Origin: DATBFG01 sp036558645
Lineage (GTDB): Bacteria; Acidobacteriota; Terriglobia; Terriglobales; Acidobacteriaceae
Direction: 5' to 3'
DNA: 64,000 nucleotides
Assembly: GCA_036558645.1 (NCBI GenBank)
Contig: DATBFG010000016.1
Coordinates: forward strand, 43,834 to 107,833
Positions 27,711 to 36,310 of the stretch are shown here, piece by piece. Position numbers and translations under genes: made by a program. The notes below the pieces were generated by a model that worked only from the letters and a program-made list of their open reading frames with translations, ran no database searches and was not told where the DNA came from. Every line of letters starts with the position of its first letter. The stretch's first letter is position 1.

Positions 27711-29597
27711 ATGAGGTTTATCCAGGTACTTATCCGACTATCCGTCGCCGCGCTGTTTGTGTTGCCTTCGACTGCTCAGCAGAAGAAGCCCGCCGCGCCA
27801 TCTAAAAAGCCTCTTTCGCCGGACGTATTCCTGATCACGATCGATACTCTGCGGGCAGATCATGTGCACTCGTACGGCGACAACCAGATCGAGACTCCCG
27901 CGCTCGATGCTCTGGCCGCGGACGGCATACGCTTTTCCCATGCCTATACGCCTAGTCCGATTACGAACACGTCGCACACAACCATACTCACTGGACTTTT
28001 GCCCAGCTCCCACGGCGTCACTGATTTCGGGATTCCGCTCGCAGACTCTCATCCAACCTGGGCGGAATTGTTGAAGACGAAGGGTTACCATACTGCTGCC
28101 TTCATTGGCGCGGTGATTCTCGATAGCAGCAGCTTAGCTCCAGGCCTGAATCGAGGCTTCGATTTCTACGATAACTTTCCCGAGCATTCTCAAACCAAGG
28201 AACGCTGGGGACGCGTCGAGCGGCGGGGAGCGGAAGTCGTACAGCATGCGGAGAAGTGGCTGAGCGCGCATCCCGCCGGGCCACACTTTATTTGGATTCA
28301 CCTATACGATCCGCACGACCCCTATGAGCCCCCTGCGCCATTTTCCGAAAAATACAAGGATCGCCTTTATGACGGCGAGATTGCTTATGCCGATTCAGTA
28401 CTGGGAAGCTTCGTCGCTTATCTGACCAAACAAGGTTGGTACGACAATTCAGTGATCGTCGTCACCGGAGATCACGGGGAAGGATTGGGGGAGCATCAGG
28501 AAGAGACGCATGGCATCTTCCTCTACGACTCGACCCTGCATGTCCCGATGATAATGAAGATGCCTCGAGCCACGTCTGCACCTAAGGTGATTGATGCTCA
28601 GGTCCGCACGATCGACATCCTCCCCACGGTCCTCGATCTTACGCGTGTGACAATTCCTGATTCCCTCGACGGAAAATCGCTGAAGCCCTTGATTTCGGGC
28701 ACCGACTCAGCAGATCGGGTGGCGATTGGCCAAACGGACTATCCTCTTCGCTTCGGATGGGCGCCTTTACGTTCCGTTCGCTCCGAGGGTTTCAAGTTCA
28801 TTAAGGGGCCCAAGCCTGAGTTTTATAACCTCAACGCAGATGCCGCGGAACTCAAGAATATCTACGATCCACAAAATGGGTCGCTGATCAAGCTGAGGGA
28901 TTCCCTAGCGGCAATCAACGATCCGACGGTTGCTTCCGGTGATTCGCTGCCCGACCCCAAAGACCACATTGTGGAGCAGAACCTGCTCCATACCGCAATG
29001 ATGGCCACTGACGACAACCGGCCCGCGGATGCTCGAGCGGCACTTGAGAAAGTTCTGCAGCTTGATCCGAAATCTCCTACCGCATTGCGACAACTGGGCG
29101 AATTAGAGATGAGTGCCGGTAACTATGTGAAGGCTGCTGAGTATTTGAAGCGTGCTCGCGACGTGCGGCCCGACGACGCAACCGCTGCGTATTACGAAGG
29201 CGAGGCCCGAGAGAAGTCCGGCGATTTAGCGGGTGCCCGAGATGCCCTGGAAGCAAGCCTCAAACTCCTGCCTGGCCAGCTTCCGGCCCGAGTTCTGTTG
29301 GGTCAGGTTTATCTTTCTTTGAAGGATGCAAGAGCTGCGGAAGATCAGTTCGAGGCCGCGTTGCTGGTGGACGCAAAGAATACCGATGCAAGTCTTGGCC
29401 TGGCCAAAGCACAGATCGCGCTCGGCAGCTTCACCGACGCTCTCTCTGTCCTCGAGCCGCTATCCCAGGCTGAAGGCAAGAACCCGGCTGTCTTTGAACT
29501 TCTGGCGCAAGCCTACAAGGGTGCTGGAAGGGATGCAGATGCTCAGAAAGCAGAGACCACAGCGCAATCTCAGCGGGCCGGCCAGAAACCACAGTGA
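27711..29597 (+). CDS. Sulfatase-like (alkaline phosphatase superfamily) enzyme fused to TPR repeats, most diverged copy
   Basis: 628 residues; signal peptide FIQVLIRLSVAALFVLPSTAQ. The catalytic domain begins FLITIDTLRADHVHSYGD (D45). The nucleophile region reads TNTSH (T85-H89), so even the Pro of the TxPSH motif in its two paralogues is lost. The later metal motif VVTGDHGEGLGEHQEETHG is intact. TPRs occupy about 425-620 (LRQLGELEMSAGNYVKAAEY, PARVLLGQVYLSLKDARAAE). It is divergent from the two paralogues and abuts a convergent DinB-like gene with no spacer (stop codons at 29595-29597 and 29600-29598). The role is unknown; a shared substrate class with its neighbours is likely. Confidence 0.86.
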   Translation: MRFIQVLIRLSVAALFVLPSTAQQKKPAAPSKKPLSPDVFLITIDTLRADHVHSYGDNQIETPALDALAADGIRFSHAYTPSPITNTSHTTILTGLLPSSHGVTDFGIPLADSHPTWAELLKTKGYHTAAFIGAVILDSSSLAPGLNRGFDFYDNFPEHSQTKERWGRVERRGAEVVQHAEKWLSAHPAGPHFIWIHLYDPHDPYEPPAPFSEKYKDRLYDGEIAYADSVLGSFVAYLTKQGWYDNSVIVVTGDHGEGLGEHQEETHGIFLYDSTLHVPMIMKMPRATSAPKVIDAQVRTIDILPTVLDLTRVTIPDSLDGKSLKPLISGTDSADRVAIGQTDYPLRFGWAPLRSVRSEGFKFIKGPKPEFYNLNADAAELKNIYDPQNGSLIKLRDSLAAINDPTVASGDSLPDPKDHIVEQNLLHTAMMATDDNRPADARAALEKVLQLDPKSPTALRQLGELEMSAGNYVKAAEYLKRARDVRPDDATAAYYEGEAREKSGDLAGARDALEASLKLLPGQLPARVLLGQVYLSLKDARAAEDQFEAALLVDAKNTDASLGLAKAQIALGSFTDALSVLEPLSQAEGKNPAVFELLAQAYKGAGRDADAQKAETTAQSQRAGQKPQ

Positions 29598-30113
29598 TCA
29601 GCGCTTGCGCCCGGCCTTGGCGATTCGCTCGACTTGCTGAATGTGATTGAGATCGTGCCCCGCCACCATCTCGACGATCCGTCCGATGGACTCTTGCCCT
29701 CGCTCCTCATGCATGCCGTAGTTATCCCATAACTCTTTTGAAACGGTTTTCAATAGGGTGAGATTGTTCTCTCGCAACAGGCGAAAAGTATTGAGAGCCC
29801 CCTTGGGATCGCGCCTGCCGTACTTGAATGTCGCAGCCCAGGCGTTCTGATCGTAAGCCTGTATCGGCGCGCCGTTCGAACACAGAATCTGTCGCAAACG
29901 CCAGCTGATCACAAGTTCCGTATCCGCCAGATGTGCGAGTATTTCAGCGATCGACCATTTATCCACTTCAGGACGCTTTCCTAACCGTTTGCGATCCATT
30001 CGCGCGATGAGTCCCGCCAGTTTCTTAGGAGTAGAGCGCTGGACTGCCAGCGGCTTTTTACCTTCCACGTGTCCAAGAATGCGTTGGGTATACTGCTGGG
30101 CTGTTTCGGGCAT
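29598..30113 (-). CDS. DinB-like four-helix metal-dependent protein
   Basis: 171 residues from ATG 30113, chosen because GAGGA sits 8 bases upstream; the open frame extends further but lacks such a site. The DinB/YfiT-like fold is suggested by VDKWSIAEILAHLADTE (H61), a mid helix LLRENNLTLLKTV, and AGHDLNHIQQVERI with H153 and H157. The three histidines match the family's metal triad. Members include thiol S-transferases (bacillithiol or mycothiol linked) and damage-inducible proteins of unknown activity. It is cytoplasmic, with no signal peptide. It is convergent and directly abutting the phosphatase-superfamily gene; no functional link is evident. Confidence 0.8.
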   Translation of the reverse strand: MPETAQQYTQRILGHVEGKKPLAVQRSTPKKLAGLIARMDRKRLGKRPEVDKWSIAEILAHLADTELVISWRLRQILCSNGAPIQAYDQNAWAATFKYGRRDPKGALNTFRLLRENNLTLLKTVSKELWDNYGMHEERGQESIGRIVEMVAGHDLNHIQQVERIAKAGRKR

Positions 30114-30308
30114 TTCAGGATTCCTCGGTGGTGAATTATATGATGTGGCTTGCAGCCATCGCCAGAGTTGCTCGCAGCATCCAACCGATACAGCAACTAT
30201 TTGATATGTCATCCTCTGAAACTTGTGCCGCTTTCAAGTTGAGGGATAGAATCGCCGTCCGCCATATTCATGGGATCTGTGAACACTGCAGTACACAAGG
30301 AGGATTTT

Positions 30309-30659
30309 GTGCTCGGAAAGCGCTTCAGAGTTCTTTCTTTCCTGCTGCTCACGATCGGTACACTCTTGCTGGCGGGGTGCCCTCAACGAACCAGCATCGG
30401 GAAGATCAACAGCGATCCCGGTCGCTATGTTGGCAAAGAAGTGGCAATTGCTGGCCACGTCACAAATTCTTTCGGTGCGTTGGGTACAGGCGTTTTTGAG
30501 GTGGATGACGGCACAGGACGCATGTGGGTTTACAGCCAGAATTATGGAGTGCCGGGCAATGGCGCTAAAGTCGGCGTAGTAGGCACGCTCCAACAAGGAT
30601 TCAGTCTCGGTGGACGAACCTTCGCCACGATTCTGCGGGAAACTGAACGTCGCCACTAA
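30309..30659 (+). CDS. Small lipoprotein with predicted OB-fold-like domain
   Basis: 116 residues from GTG 30309, fixed by AAGGAGGA 4 bases upstream. The signal VLSFLLLTIGTLLLAGC places the lipidated Cys at 24. The mature part (SIGKINSDPGRYVGKEVAIAG, VFEVDDGTGRMWVYS, GAKVGVVGTLQ) has the strand order and glycine placement of small OB-fold 'tRNA-anti-like' domains used in periplasmic or lipoprotein contexts. The ligand is unknown. It stands alone, convergent with the beta-propeller gene ending at 30724, with a strong inverted repeat between them. Confidence 0.72.
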   Translation: MLGKRFRVLSFLLLTIGTLLLAGCPQRTSIGKINSDPGRYVGKEVAIAGHVTNSFGALGTGVFEVDDGTGRMWVYSQNYGVPGNGAKVGVVGTLQQGFSLGGRTFATILRETERRH

Positions 30660-30678
30660 CCCAGGAGAATTATGGAAT

Positions 30679-30709
30679 ATGAGGATCGGCACAGTCCGCC
30701 GATCCTCAT
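30679..30709. terminator. Perfect 12-bp inverted repeat between convergent genes
   Basis: ATGAGGATCGGC (30679-30690) pairs with GCCGATCCTCAT (30698-30709) around a 7-base loop. It is placed between the stops of two convergent genes, so it may serve both strands, although neither side has a long T-run. Confidence 0.6.
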
Positions 30710-30723
30710 GCCTGTTCGCACTT

Positions 30724-31680
30724 CTAGTACGACATCACGGTGACGGTGTTGTCGGCCTGGTTCACCACATAAATTCTGCGTGTCACGCCATTCACCGCAA
30801 CAGCAACCGGGGTGTGGCCGACTGCCTTACTGCCTCCGACATTAGGAATGTTGCCGTTGATCACTTTTATTCGATTACTTCCCGAGTCGGCTTCGACGGC
30901 CTTCTGAGTACTCGGCACCGAAGCGACGCCATGGGCCTTGTTCAGTCCAGTCACCTGGCCGATGATAGTGTTGGAAGCTCCGTCGATCGAATAGAGTCCT
31001 GTCACATCATCCGTCAGGTACAGGCGATTGTGATTCTGATCGACGGCTGCGTAATTCATCGAGACGCCGGTGGTCGGAATCGTAGTTAGCAGCGTATTGT
31101 TTGTCGCATCGATCACGTAAACAGATCCCGCGGAGCAGCCCTTTGTTCCGACGTAGACGCGTTCGGTCAATGTATTCACCGTTACGCCAAACGGCGAACA
31201 GCTCAGATTGAGATTAGTTAAAACCTTTTTTCTTGCGCCGTCGATGATTGTGAGAAATGTGGAGCTGTCATTCCCTATGTAGACACGATTCAAGTGCGGA
31301 TGCACGGCGATCCGGCACTCGCCGGTGCCGGCAGGCAGGGTCTTGAGTAAGGCGAATGTGTTCCCATCGAACACTTCGGCAAAAATGTTCCCTGATGCAT
31401 CTGATTCGCACACCCATACCTCGTTTTTCACCGCATTGATTGCGATGTCCGTAGGAGGATTTGTAGTGTTCATCACTCCCAGAATCTGGTCACTGATGCC
31501 ATCGATGACGGAAACCGTACGATCTGTTTTGTTGGAGACAAAAAACCGATTGTTCTTGGAGTTCACCACCACGCCTGTGGGCTTCTGGCCGACCGTTACG
31601 GTGTCGATGATTGTTTGCGAAAACAGCTCAGCACTCAAGCAGAGCAAAACCGCCGCCATAGCGTAGACCCAACACTTCAT
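30724..31680 (-). CDS. Secreted YncE-like (YVTN) beta-propeller protein
   Basis: 318 residues; signal peptide MAAVLLCLSAELFSQ. The rest is built from YVTN/YncE-type blades: VGQKPTGVVVNSKNNRFFVSNK, TVSVIDGISDQILGVMN, ECRIAVHPHLNRVYIGND, TPVAVAVNGVTRRIYVVNQADNTVTV. This predicts a seven-bladed propeller in the periplasm or outside the cell. Such proteins bind ligands or partners; some bind DNA or heme-related factors, but no specific motif is seen here. Lineage-typical phrases and spacing are intact, with no truncation. It is monocistronic and divergent from the multicopper oxidase gene. Confidence 0.82.
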   Translation of the reverse strand: MKCWVYAMAAVLLCLSAELFSQTIIDTVTVGQKPTGVVVNSKNNRFFVSNKTDRTVSVIDGISDQILGVMNTTNPPTDIAINAVKNEVWVCESDASGNIFAEVFDGNTFALLKTLPAGTGECRIAVHPHLNRVYIGNDSSTFLTIIDGARKKVLTNLNLSCSPFGVTVNTLTERVYVGTKGCSAGSVYVIDATNNTLLTTIPTTGVSMNYAAVDQNHNRLYLTDDVTGLYSIDGASNTIIGQVTGLNKAHGVASVPSTQKAVEADSGSNRIKVINGNIPNVGGSKAVGHTPVAVAVNGVTRRIYVVNQADNTVTVMSY

Positions 31681-32070
31681 ATTCTCTCCTGTATCAAACC
31701 CGTAACCCGAGAGACATTAGACATCTACGATTGTGATCTTGCCAGCGGTAGGAGGAACGGAGCCAAAAGACTCCATCACTTTGGTCAATGCTGACCAATT
31801 TCAGCCCAACGCCTACAAAACTTTACGCAAATTCAATGAAAACTCATCATTAACGGTTGACTCCGCATCGCCAGCCACCTAAGATTCAGCTAGCCGTTGT
31901 AGGTCATTCGTTCACCTCCCCAGGGCATTTAAGATCAGCTTTTTACAACACTCTGGGAGTGAAATCTGTAGTCACTTCGTCCCAAACCTGCTCCATCTAA
32001 CTGCGTGAATTTTCAAGAGGCCACAATTCAACTTGGCGACACATCTCGCCTGAATTCTTGGAGTTCAGAC
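31681..32070. other. 390-base divergent intergenic stretch
   Basis: This lies between the minus propeller gene and the plus multicopper oxidase gene. It contains the promoter candidate at 31857-31885. No RNA gene or repeat is evident. Confidence 0.45.
31857..31885 (+). promoter_or_regulatory. Candidate sigma70-type promoter of the multicopper oxidase
   Basis: TTGACT (31857-31862), a 17-base spacer and TAAGAT (31880-31885). The implied leader to ATG 32071 is about 180 nt, long enough to hold further control, though no copper-responsive box is recognised. Confidence 0.45.
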
Positions 32071-33639
32071 ATGCGACCTGCTCTCAAATTTCTGCTGTGG
32101 ATATCAGTCTTCGGGCTGCTGATTCTTCCCGCCACGGCGCAGTTGTCCCAGTGTCCGGCGCGACCCGGCGCCGGTAGTGTGGTAGCAGAGCCTCCGGCTT
32201 ATGCCAGTGAAAACGGAGTCGTACACGCCAATATCACGGTGCGTAGCACGGTCGATCCGGACGGTAACGTTCGCTACTGCTTTGTGTCACCGATCGGTGA
32301 AGCGCCGACAATTCGCGCCAATCCCGGTGATCAGGTTGACATTCAGCTCACCAATAGGATTACCGCAACCGCTGCCGGCGTGCACTCGCATCCAATGCCG
32401 GTTAGCAACCCGTGTTCCGGCCGGACCATGTCGGTGACATCCACTAACCTACACTTCCACGGTCTGAATATTTCGCCTAAATGCCATGAGGACGATGTGC
32501 TGCGTACGGTGGTCAACAATACCGATCCGCCATTCCTCTACCGATTCCGCATTCCCGAGAATGAGCCACCGGGAGTCTACTGGTATCACCCGCACATGCA
32601 CAGCTTGACCATGCCTCAAATCATGGGCGGAGCATCTGGGGCGATCATTGTAGAAGGAATTGAGCAGATCAAACCTGAAGTGATTGGTCTGCAGCAACGA
32701 GTGTTCATCATCCGCGACCAATTAATCGCCGCTGGAGGCGGTGGTGGTGACAACGACCTCAGCAGCCTTAGCCTCAATTTTGTGCCTGCGACCTACCCGA
32801 ATACGCTTCCACCTCAAATCAACATGGCGCCCGGAGAGAAGCAGTTCTGGCGCGTGCTGAACGCCGCTGGCGAGCACTTCATGAATTTGCAGCTTTGGAT
32901 CGATGGAGTGGCTGAAGATCTTCAGGTGATCTCGCTGGATGGAACGCCGCAGAAGCGGAACGTCGTGCAGAAGACCATTACGATCCCCCCGTCGGGACGC
33001 GCGGAATTCATCGTGACCGGACCTGAGCTCGGCCACAGCGCCCAGTTCATCACGAACGGTATTTTCAGCGGAATCGATGGCGACCCGAACCCGAAACAAA
33101 TCATTGCTTTCGTGAATCCGACGGGAACGTCGCAGCCTCATACTCAGGTTGCGAGTGCAAAGCTGGAGGGTGCTCGTCGTTTTTCGGATCTTGAAAACCG
33201 GAAAGCGGTGGTCCAGCGCAGCCTCTACTTCTCGGAAGATTTGACCGATCAAAATAATCCGAAGTTTTTCCTTACCGTTGATGGCCAGACTCCAAAGCTA
33301 TTCGATCCCAGCGATCCTCCGGCTATCGTAACGACTCAAGGTGCAGTCGAAGAGTGGACGATTGAAAATCGATCAGGCGAGATCCACGCCTTCCATATGC
33401 ATCAAATCCACTTCGTCGTGGAAGACGTGAATGGCCAACCTGTCAAGGAAAAGAAGATTCAGGATACGGTCGTCGTCCAGCCCTGGGACAAGGTCAGTTC
33501 GACATATCCGAGCGTTAAGCTTCTGATGGACTTCCGTTATCCCGAAAACGTTGGAACTTTCGTCTATCACTGCCACATTCTTGATCACGAAGACGGCGGC
33601 ATGATGGCGAAGATTCAGGTGAATCCGGCCCCCAAATAG
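32071..33639 (+). CDS. Secreted multicopper oxidase (laccase/CotA-type three-domain)
   Basis: 522 residues from ATG 32071, chosen for GGAG 7 bases upstream and a signal peptide directly after it (FLLWISVFGLLILPATAQ). All four copper-binding motifs are present: HFHGLNI (H128, H130), WYHPHMH (H173, H175), HAFHMHQIHF, and HCHILDHEDGGMM near the C-terminus, where the final Met is the likely axial ligand of type 1 copper. The enzyme should oxidise phenolic, metal or other substrates while reducing oxygen to water in the periplasm or outside. Extra Cys residues (CPARPG, NPCSGR, KCHEDD) may form disulfides. The exact substrate cannot be read. It is followed by a good terminator. Confidence 0.92.
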   Translation: MRPALKFLLWISVFGLLILPATAQLSQCPARPGAGSVVAEPPAYASENGVVHANITVRSTVDPDGNVRYCFVSPIGEAPTIRANPGDQVDIQLTNRITATAAGVHSHPMPVSNPCSGRTMSVTSTNLHFHGLNISPKCHEDDVLRTVVNNTDPPFLYRFRIPENEPPGVYWYHPHMHSLTMPQIMGGASGAIIVEGIEQIKPEVIGLQQRVFIIRDQLIAAGGGGGDNDLSSLSLNFVPATYPNTLPPQINMAPGEKQFWRVLNAAGEHFMNLQLWIDGVAEDLQVISLDGTPQKRNVVQKTITIPPSGRAEFIVTGPELGHSAQFITNGIFSGIDGDPNPKQIIAFVNPTGTSQPHTQVASAKLEGARRFSDLENRKAVVQRSLYFSEDLTDQNNPKFFLTVDGQTPKLFDPSDPPAIVTTQGAVEEWTIENRSGEIHAFHMHQIHFVVEDVNGQPVKEKKIQDTVVVQPWDKVSSTYPSVKLLMDFRYPENVGTFVYHCHILDHEDGGMMAKIQVNPAPK

Positions 33640-33671
33640 TCGGGCGTCGGACTCCATTCACTCTTGGTGGG

Positions 33672-33714
33672 AACCCTCCCGCACTCCATCCGGAGCGGGG
33701 AGGGTTTATTTTTT
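33672..33714 (+). terminator. Rho-independent terminator of the multicopper oxidase gene
   Basis: AACCCTCCC (33672-33680) pairs with GGGAGGGTT (33698-33706), followed by TATTTTTT. It lies 32 bases after the stop codon. Confidence 0.8.
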
Positions 33715-33842
33715 CCGGTTGCAATGCTTCGCGAAGCTGTTGGCCGCTAAGAGCCTTCCTTCTCTTGACCATAGCCGCTAATCAACATACAGTTCCAACC
33801 TACGGTGGCGCCTAGTAGATCCCCCACCACAGGAGACCCTTG

Positions 33843-35237
33843 ATGCGTGTTTGTATGTCCTGCCCCCTGTTGACTTTTGCGTTCGCCCTTGCCCTATCCG
33901 GTTCCGCTTTAGCGGCTACTCCAAAAAATGTGAATGCCAGCAAAACTCACGGCGCTGAAGCCGAGACTGCAATCGCCGTAAACCACGCCAATACTCAGCA
34001 AATTACTGCGGTTTCAAACCTTAATTCAGGTGTCGGTCTCTACCATGGATGGACGACAGACGGTGGCCAGACCTGGAATCATGATGTCATTGCCGACGGA
34101 GACAATCTTGGACGCGCCTGCTGCGACGCGCAGTTGGCTGCGGATGATTTCGGCAACATCTTCATGACGTATCTGGACAGCAATATCAACGTACGCATGG
34201 CAGTTTCTACTAACGGTGGTGCCTCCTTTACGCCGCTACAGTTTCTCTCCCCGCGAAGCAGGGCTGTACCGCACTTTGCTTATAAAAGCCTTGCAGCCGC
34301 CGGCAAAGCGGTGGGCGGAGATCAACCGTCGATCGCAGCCGGCGCGGGTAGCGTTTGGATCAGCTGGACTGGTTCAAGTGGGATCATTCAGACCTCAGGC
34401 GCAGCGGTTACGGGGCTCGGCCAGGTCGGCGCCTTCAGCGTTGCAAAGAATCTGCCCGGACCGAACAACAGTGGAGATTACGGAGACACCTCCATCGGTC
34501 CGAGTGGCGAGGTCTTTGTTGTGTATCAGAATCCGACCGGAGGGCAGGGACCTTCTACGGTTTACGGTTCGCTCGACCCGGACGGACTTGGCCCTCAAGG
34601 CTTCGGCACACCCAAGGCCATCCAGACCACCAATGTTGGTGGATTTGATTACATTCCGGCGCAATCCGGGCGCTCGATCGACGTAGAAGCCGGGCTCGCG
34701 TGGGATCGTACTGGCGGCCCACATAATGGACGTCTCTACTTCATCTATGTTTCCGAGGAGCCCCAAGAGAGCAATGATACAGACGTCAATTTGCGCTTTT
34801 CGGACGATAAAGGCGCTACTTGGAGTCCGTCGGTACGAGTGAACGACGATACAACCTCGACCAGCCAGTTCAATCCCCGAATCTCGCTTGATCCCACCAG
34901 CGGCAACATCGCCGTCGCCTGGTATGACGCTCGCAACGATAAAGGAGATCATGGTCCCGGAGACACCAACGGCGTACCCAACGATGATACGACTGTTTAC
35001 GCAACCATCAGCCGGGATGGCGGAGCAACCTTCTTGCCCAACCGGAGAATCTCCGCTGGGGCTTCCAACGACAACCGGGCTCAGAGCGGAGTCGATTACG
35101 GCGACTACAGCGGTTTCAACTACTACGGGGGAAATTTTTACTTTGCAGCCGCCGACAACTCCAACTCCACGGGTGACAATCCCGACGGCAAGCTGAGCAC
35201 CTTTGATGTGTACGTGGCGCCGGTAAAGGCACAATAA
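33843..35237 (+). CDS. Secreted sialidase-fold (BNR/Asp-box) beta-propeller protein
   Basis: 464 residues from ATG 33843, with AGGAG about 8 bases upstream; a TTG one codon earlier is also open. The signal peptide is CPLLTFAFALALSGSALA. The body shows repeated Asp-box-like turns such as STDGGQTW-type WTTDGGQTWNHD, STNGGASFTP, SDDKGATWSPS and SRDGGATFLPN, typical of sialidase-like six-bladed propellers. The catalytic Arg triad and Tyr/Glu of true sialidases are not evident, so an exo-sialidase activity is not claimed. It is probably an extracellular binding or structural protein. It is monocistronic, between two terminators. Confidence 0.78.
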   Translation: MRVCMSCPLLTFAFALALSGSALAATPKNVNASKTHGAEAETAIAVNHANTQQITAVSNLNSGVGLYHGWTTDGGQTWNHDVIADGDNLGRACCDAQLAADDFGNIFMTYLDSNINVRMAVSTNGGASFTPLQFLSPRSRAVPHFAYKSLAAAGKAVGGDQPSIAAGAGSVWISWTGSSGIIQTSGAAVTGLGQVGAFSVAKNLPGPNNSGDYGDTSIGPSGEVFVVYQNPTGGQGPSTVYGSLDPDGLGPQGFGTPKAIQTTNVGGFDYIPAQSGRSIDVEAGLAWDRTGGPHNGRLYFIYVSEEPQESNDTDVNLRFSDDKGATWSPSVRVNDDTTSTSQFNPRISLDPTSGNIAVAWYDARNDKGDHGPGDTNGVPNDDTTVYATISRDGGATFLPNRRISAGASNDNRAQSGVDYGDYSGFNYYGGNFYFAAADNSNSTGDNPDGKLSTFDVYVAPVKAQ

Positions 35238-35261
35238 ACCGATTGCGACTCAGGTTAACGG

Positions 35262-35290
35262 GAGACGCGGCTCGCCGCATCTCTTTTCTT
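35262..35290 (+). terminator. Probable terminator of the sialidase-fold gene
   Basis: GAGACGCGGC (35262-35271) and GCCGCATCTC (35274-35283) pair with one mismatch and are followed by TTTTCTTT. Confidence 0.55.
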
Positions 35291-35412
35291 TGCAGCAGCT
35301 TTCTTTGCAGCAGCCTGTAGCGGCCCGTGGACAAGAGGATATCGCCCGAGACCGTTCTCTAAATCTCCCATCTCCCACAGCTACCCCCACCTGATTTCAT
35401 CTGACTTTAACT

Positions 35413-35432
35413 TTACGGTCATATTGCCGTAA
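35413..35432. promoter_or_regulatory. Inverted repeat, possible operator
   Basis: TTACGG (35413-35418) and CCGTAA (35427-35432), with an 8-base spacer, lie 122 bases before the response-regulator start. OmpR-type regulators usually bind direct repeats, so autoregulation through this site is speculative. Confidence 0.25.
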
Positions 35433-35554
35433 CGAAACTCAGACATATTCCTCGCCAAACGACATTCGCGGTGGGGTGGTGGGACGAACTCCTGCTCCGC
35501 ACAGTTGCGATTCGCCGACAAAGTGTTGCCCCAGCGGCGCTTAACCAGAGAACT

Positions 35555-36310
35555 ATGGACCTGATCTTTCTTGTTGAAAGCGACCTTGAGCTTTGCCGGA
35601 CTCTGAGTACCTCCTTGGGGCAGGCGCAGTACTCGGTGAACACGTTCTTCACAACAACGGACGTGATCCGCGAAGCCGAATACCTGCGCCCGGCACTCAT
35701 TATTATTGACATAGCGTTACGCTCCGGCAACGGGCTTGAACTCTGCCGCCGCATCCGCCGCAATTCTTTTTTATCCAAAACTCCGCTGATTCTATTGACC
35801 TATCGATCAAGCGAAAGCGATCGCATCACGGGCTTCGATGCTGGAGCCGACGATTGCATCGCCAAGCCGCTGGCCAACGGAGAATTCCTTGCACGCGTTC
35901 AGGCAGTCTTACGCCGCTATGCGCCGCCTTTTCGCGCATCCTGGGATCCGTCGAAGGACGGCGTCATCCAACTTGGCGAGATTGAGATTGACAGCCTCGC
36001 GATGCGTTTGTCGGTCCGAGGCACAGATGTAGGTGCCACTACCCTGGAGTTTCGGCTTATCCACCATCTTGCGCGTCACCAAGGCCGGGTCTTTACTCGT
36101 GACGAATTGCTTGACGCAGTTTGGGGAAATACAGAATTCGTCACGCCACGCAGCGTCGACACTTGCGTGCGCCGCATCCGCAAGAAGATGGAAGTAGGAA
36201 ACGGAAGCGCCTTTCAGTTGAAGACGGTGCGCGGGGTCGGCTACCGTCTCGATGCTCCTGGCGCCGCTTACTCCCATGACCGGAATGACTCCAGTTCTGG
36301 CGGTTATTGA
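35555..36310 (+). CDS. Orphan OmpR/PhoB-family response regulator
   Basis: 251 residues from ATG 35555. Receiver domain 1-120: acidic pocket in LVESD, phosphoacceptor D52 in LIIIDIALRSGNG, T82 and K104 (CIAKPL). Winged-helix DNA-binding domain about 150-245: TLEFRLIHHLARHQGRVFTRDELLDAVWG, recognition helix region TPRSVDTCVRRIRKKM, wing TVRGVGYRLDAPG. The frame opens 28 codons earlier at a GTG, but those residues look unlike a receiver start. No sensor kinase lies next to it, so its signal is unknown. The 3' end overlaps the convergent hydrolase gene by 7 bases. Confidence 0.9.
   Translation: MDLIFLVESDLELCRTLSTSLGQAQYSVNTFFTTTDVIREAEYLRPALIIIDIALRSGNGLELCRRIRRNSFLSKTPLILLTYRSSESDRITGFDAGADDCIAKPLANGEFLARVQAVLRRYAPPFRASWDPSKDGVIQLGEIEIDSLAMRLSVRGTDVGATTLEFRLIHHLARHQGRVFTRDELLDAVWGNTEFVTPRSVDTCVRRIRKKMEVGNGSAFQLKTVRGVGYRLDAPGAAYSHDRNDSSSGGY

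Larger units (their letters stand above)
35238..35554. other. 317-base stretch before the response-regulator gene
   Basis: It contains the terminator at 35262-35290 and, at 35413-35432, an inverted repeat TTACGG-N8-CCGTAA that may be an operator. The response-regulator frame is open from 35471 (GTG), but conserved residues begin only at ATG 35555. Confidence 0.45.

Noticed and set aside
34395..35234. Minus-strand open frame of 279 codons
   Set aside because: Antisense to the sialidase-fold gene, whose signal peptide and Asp-boxes are clear.
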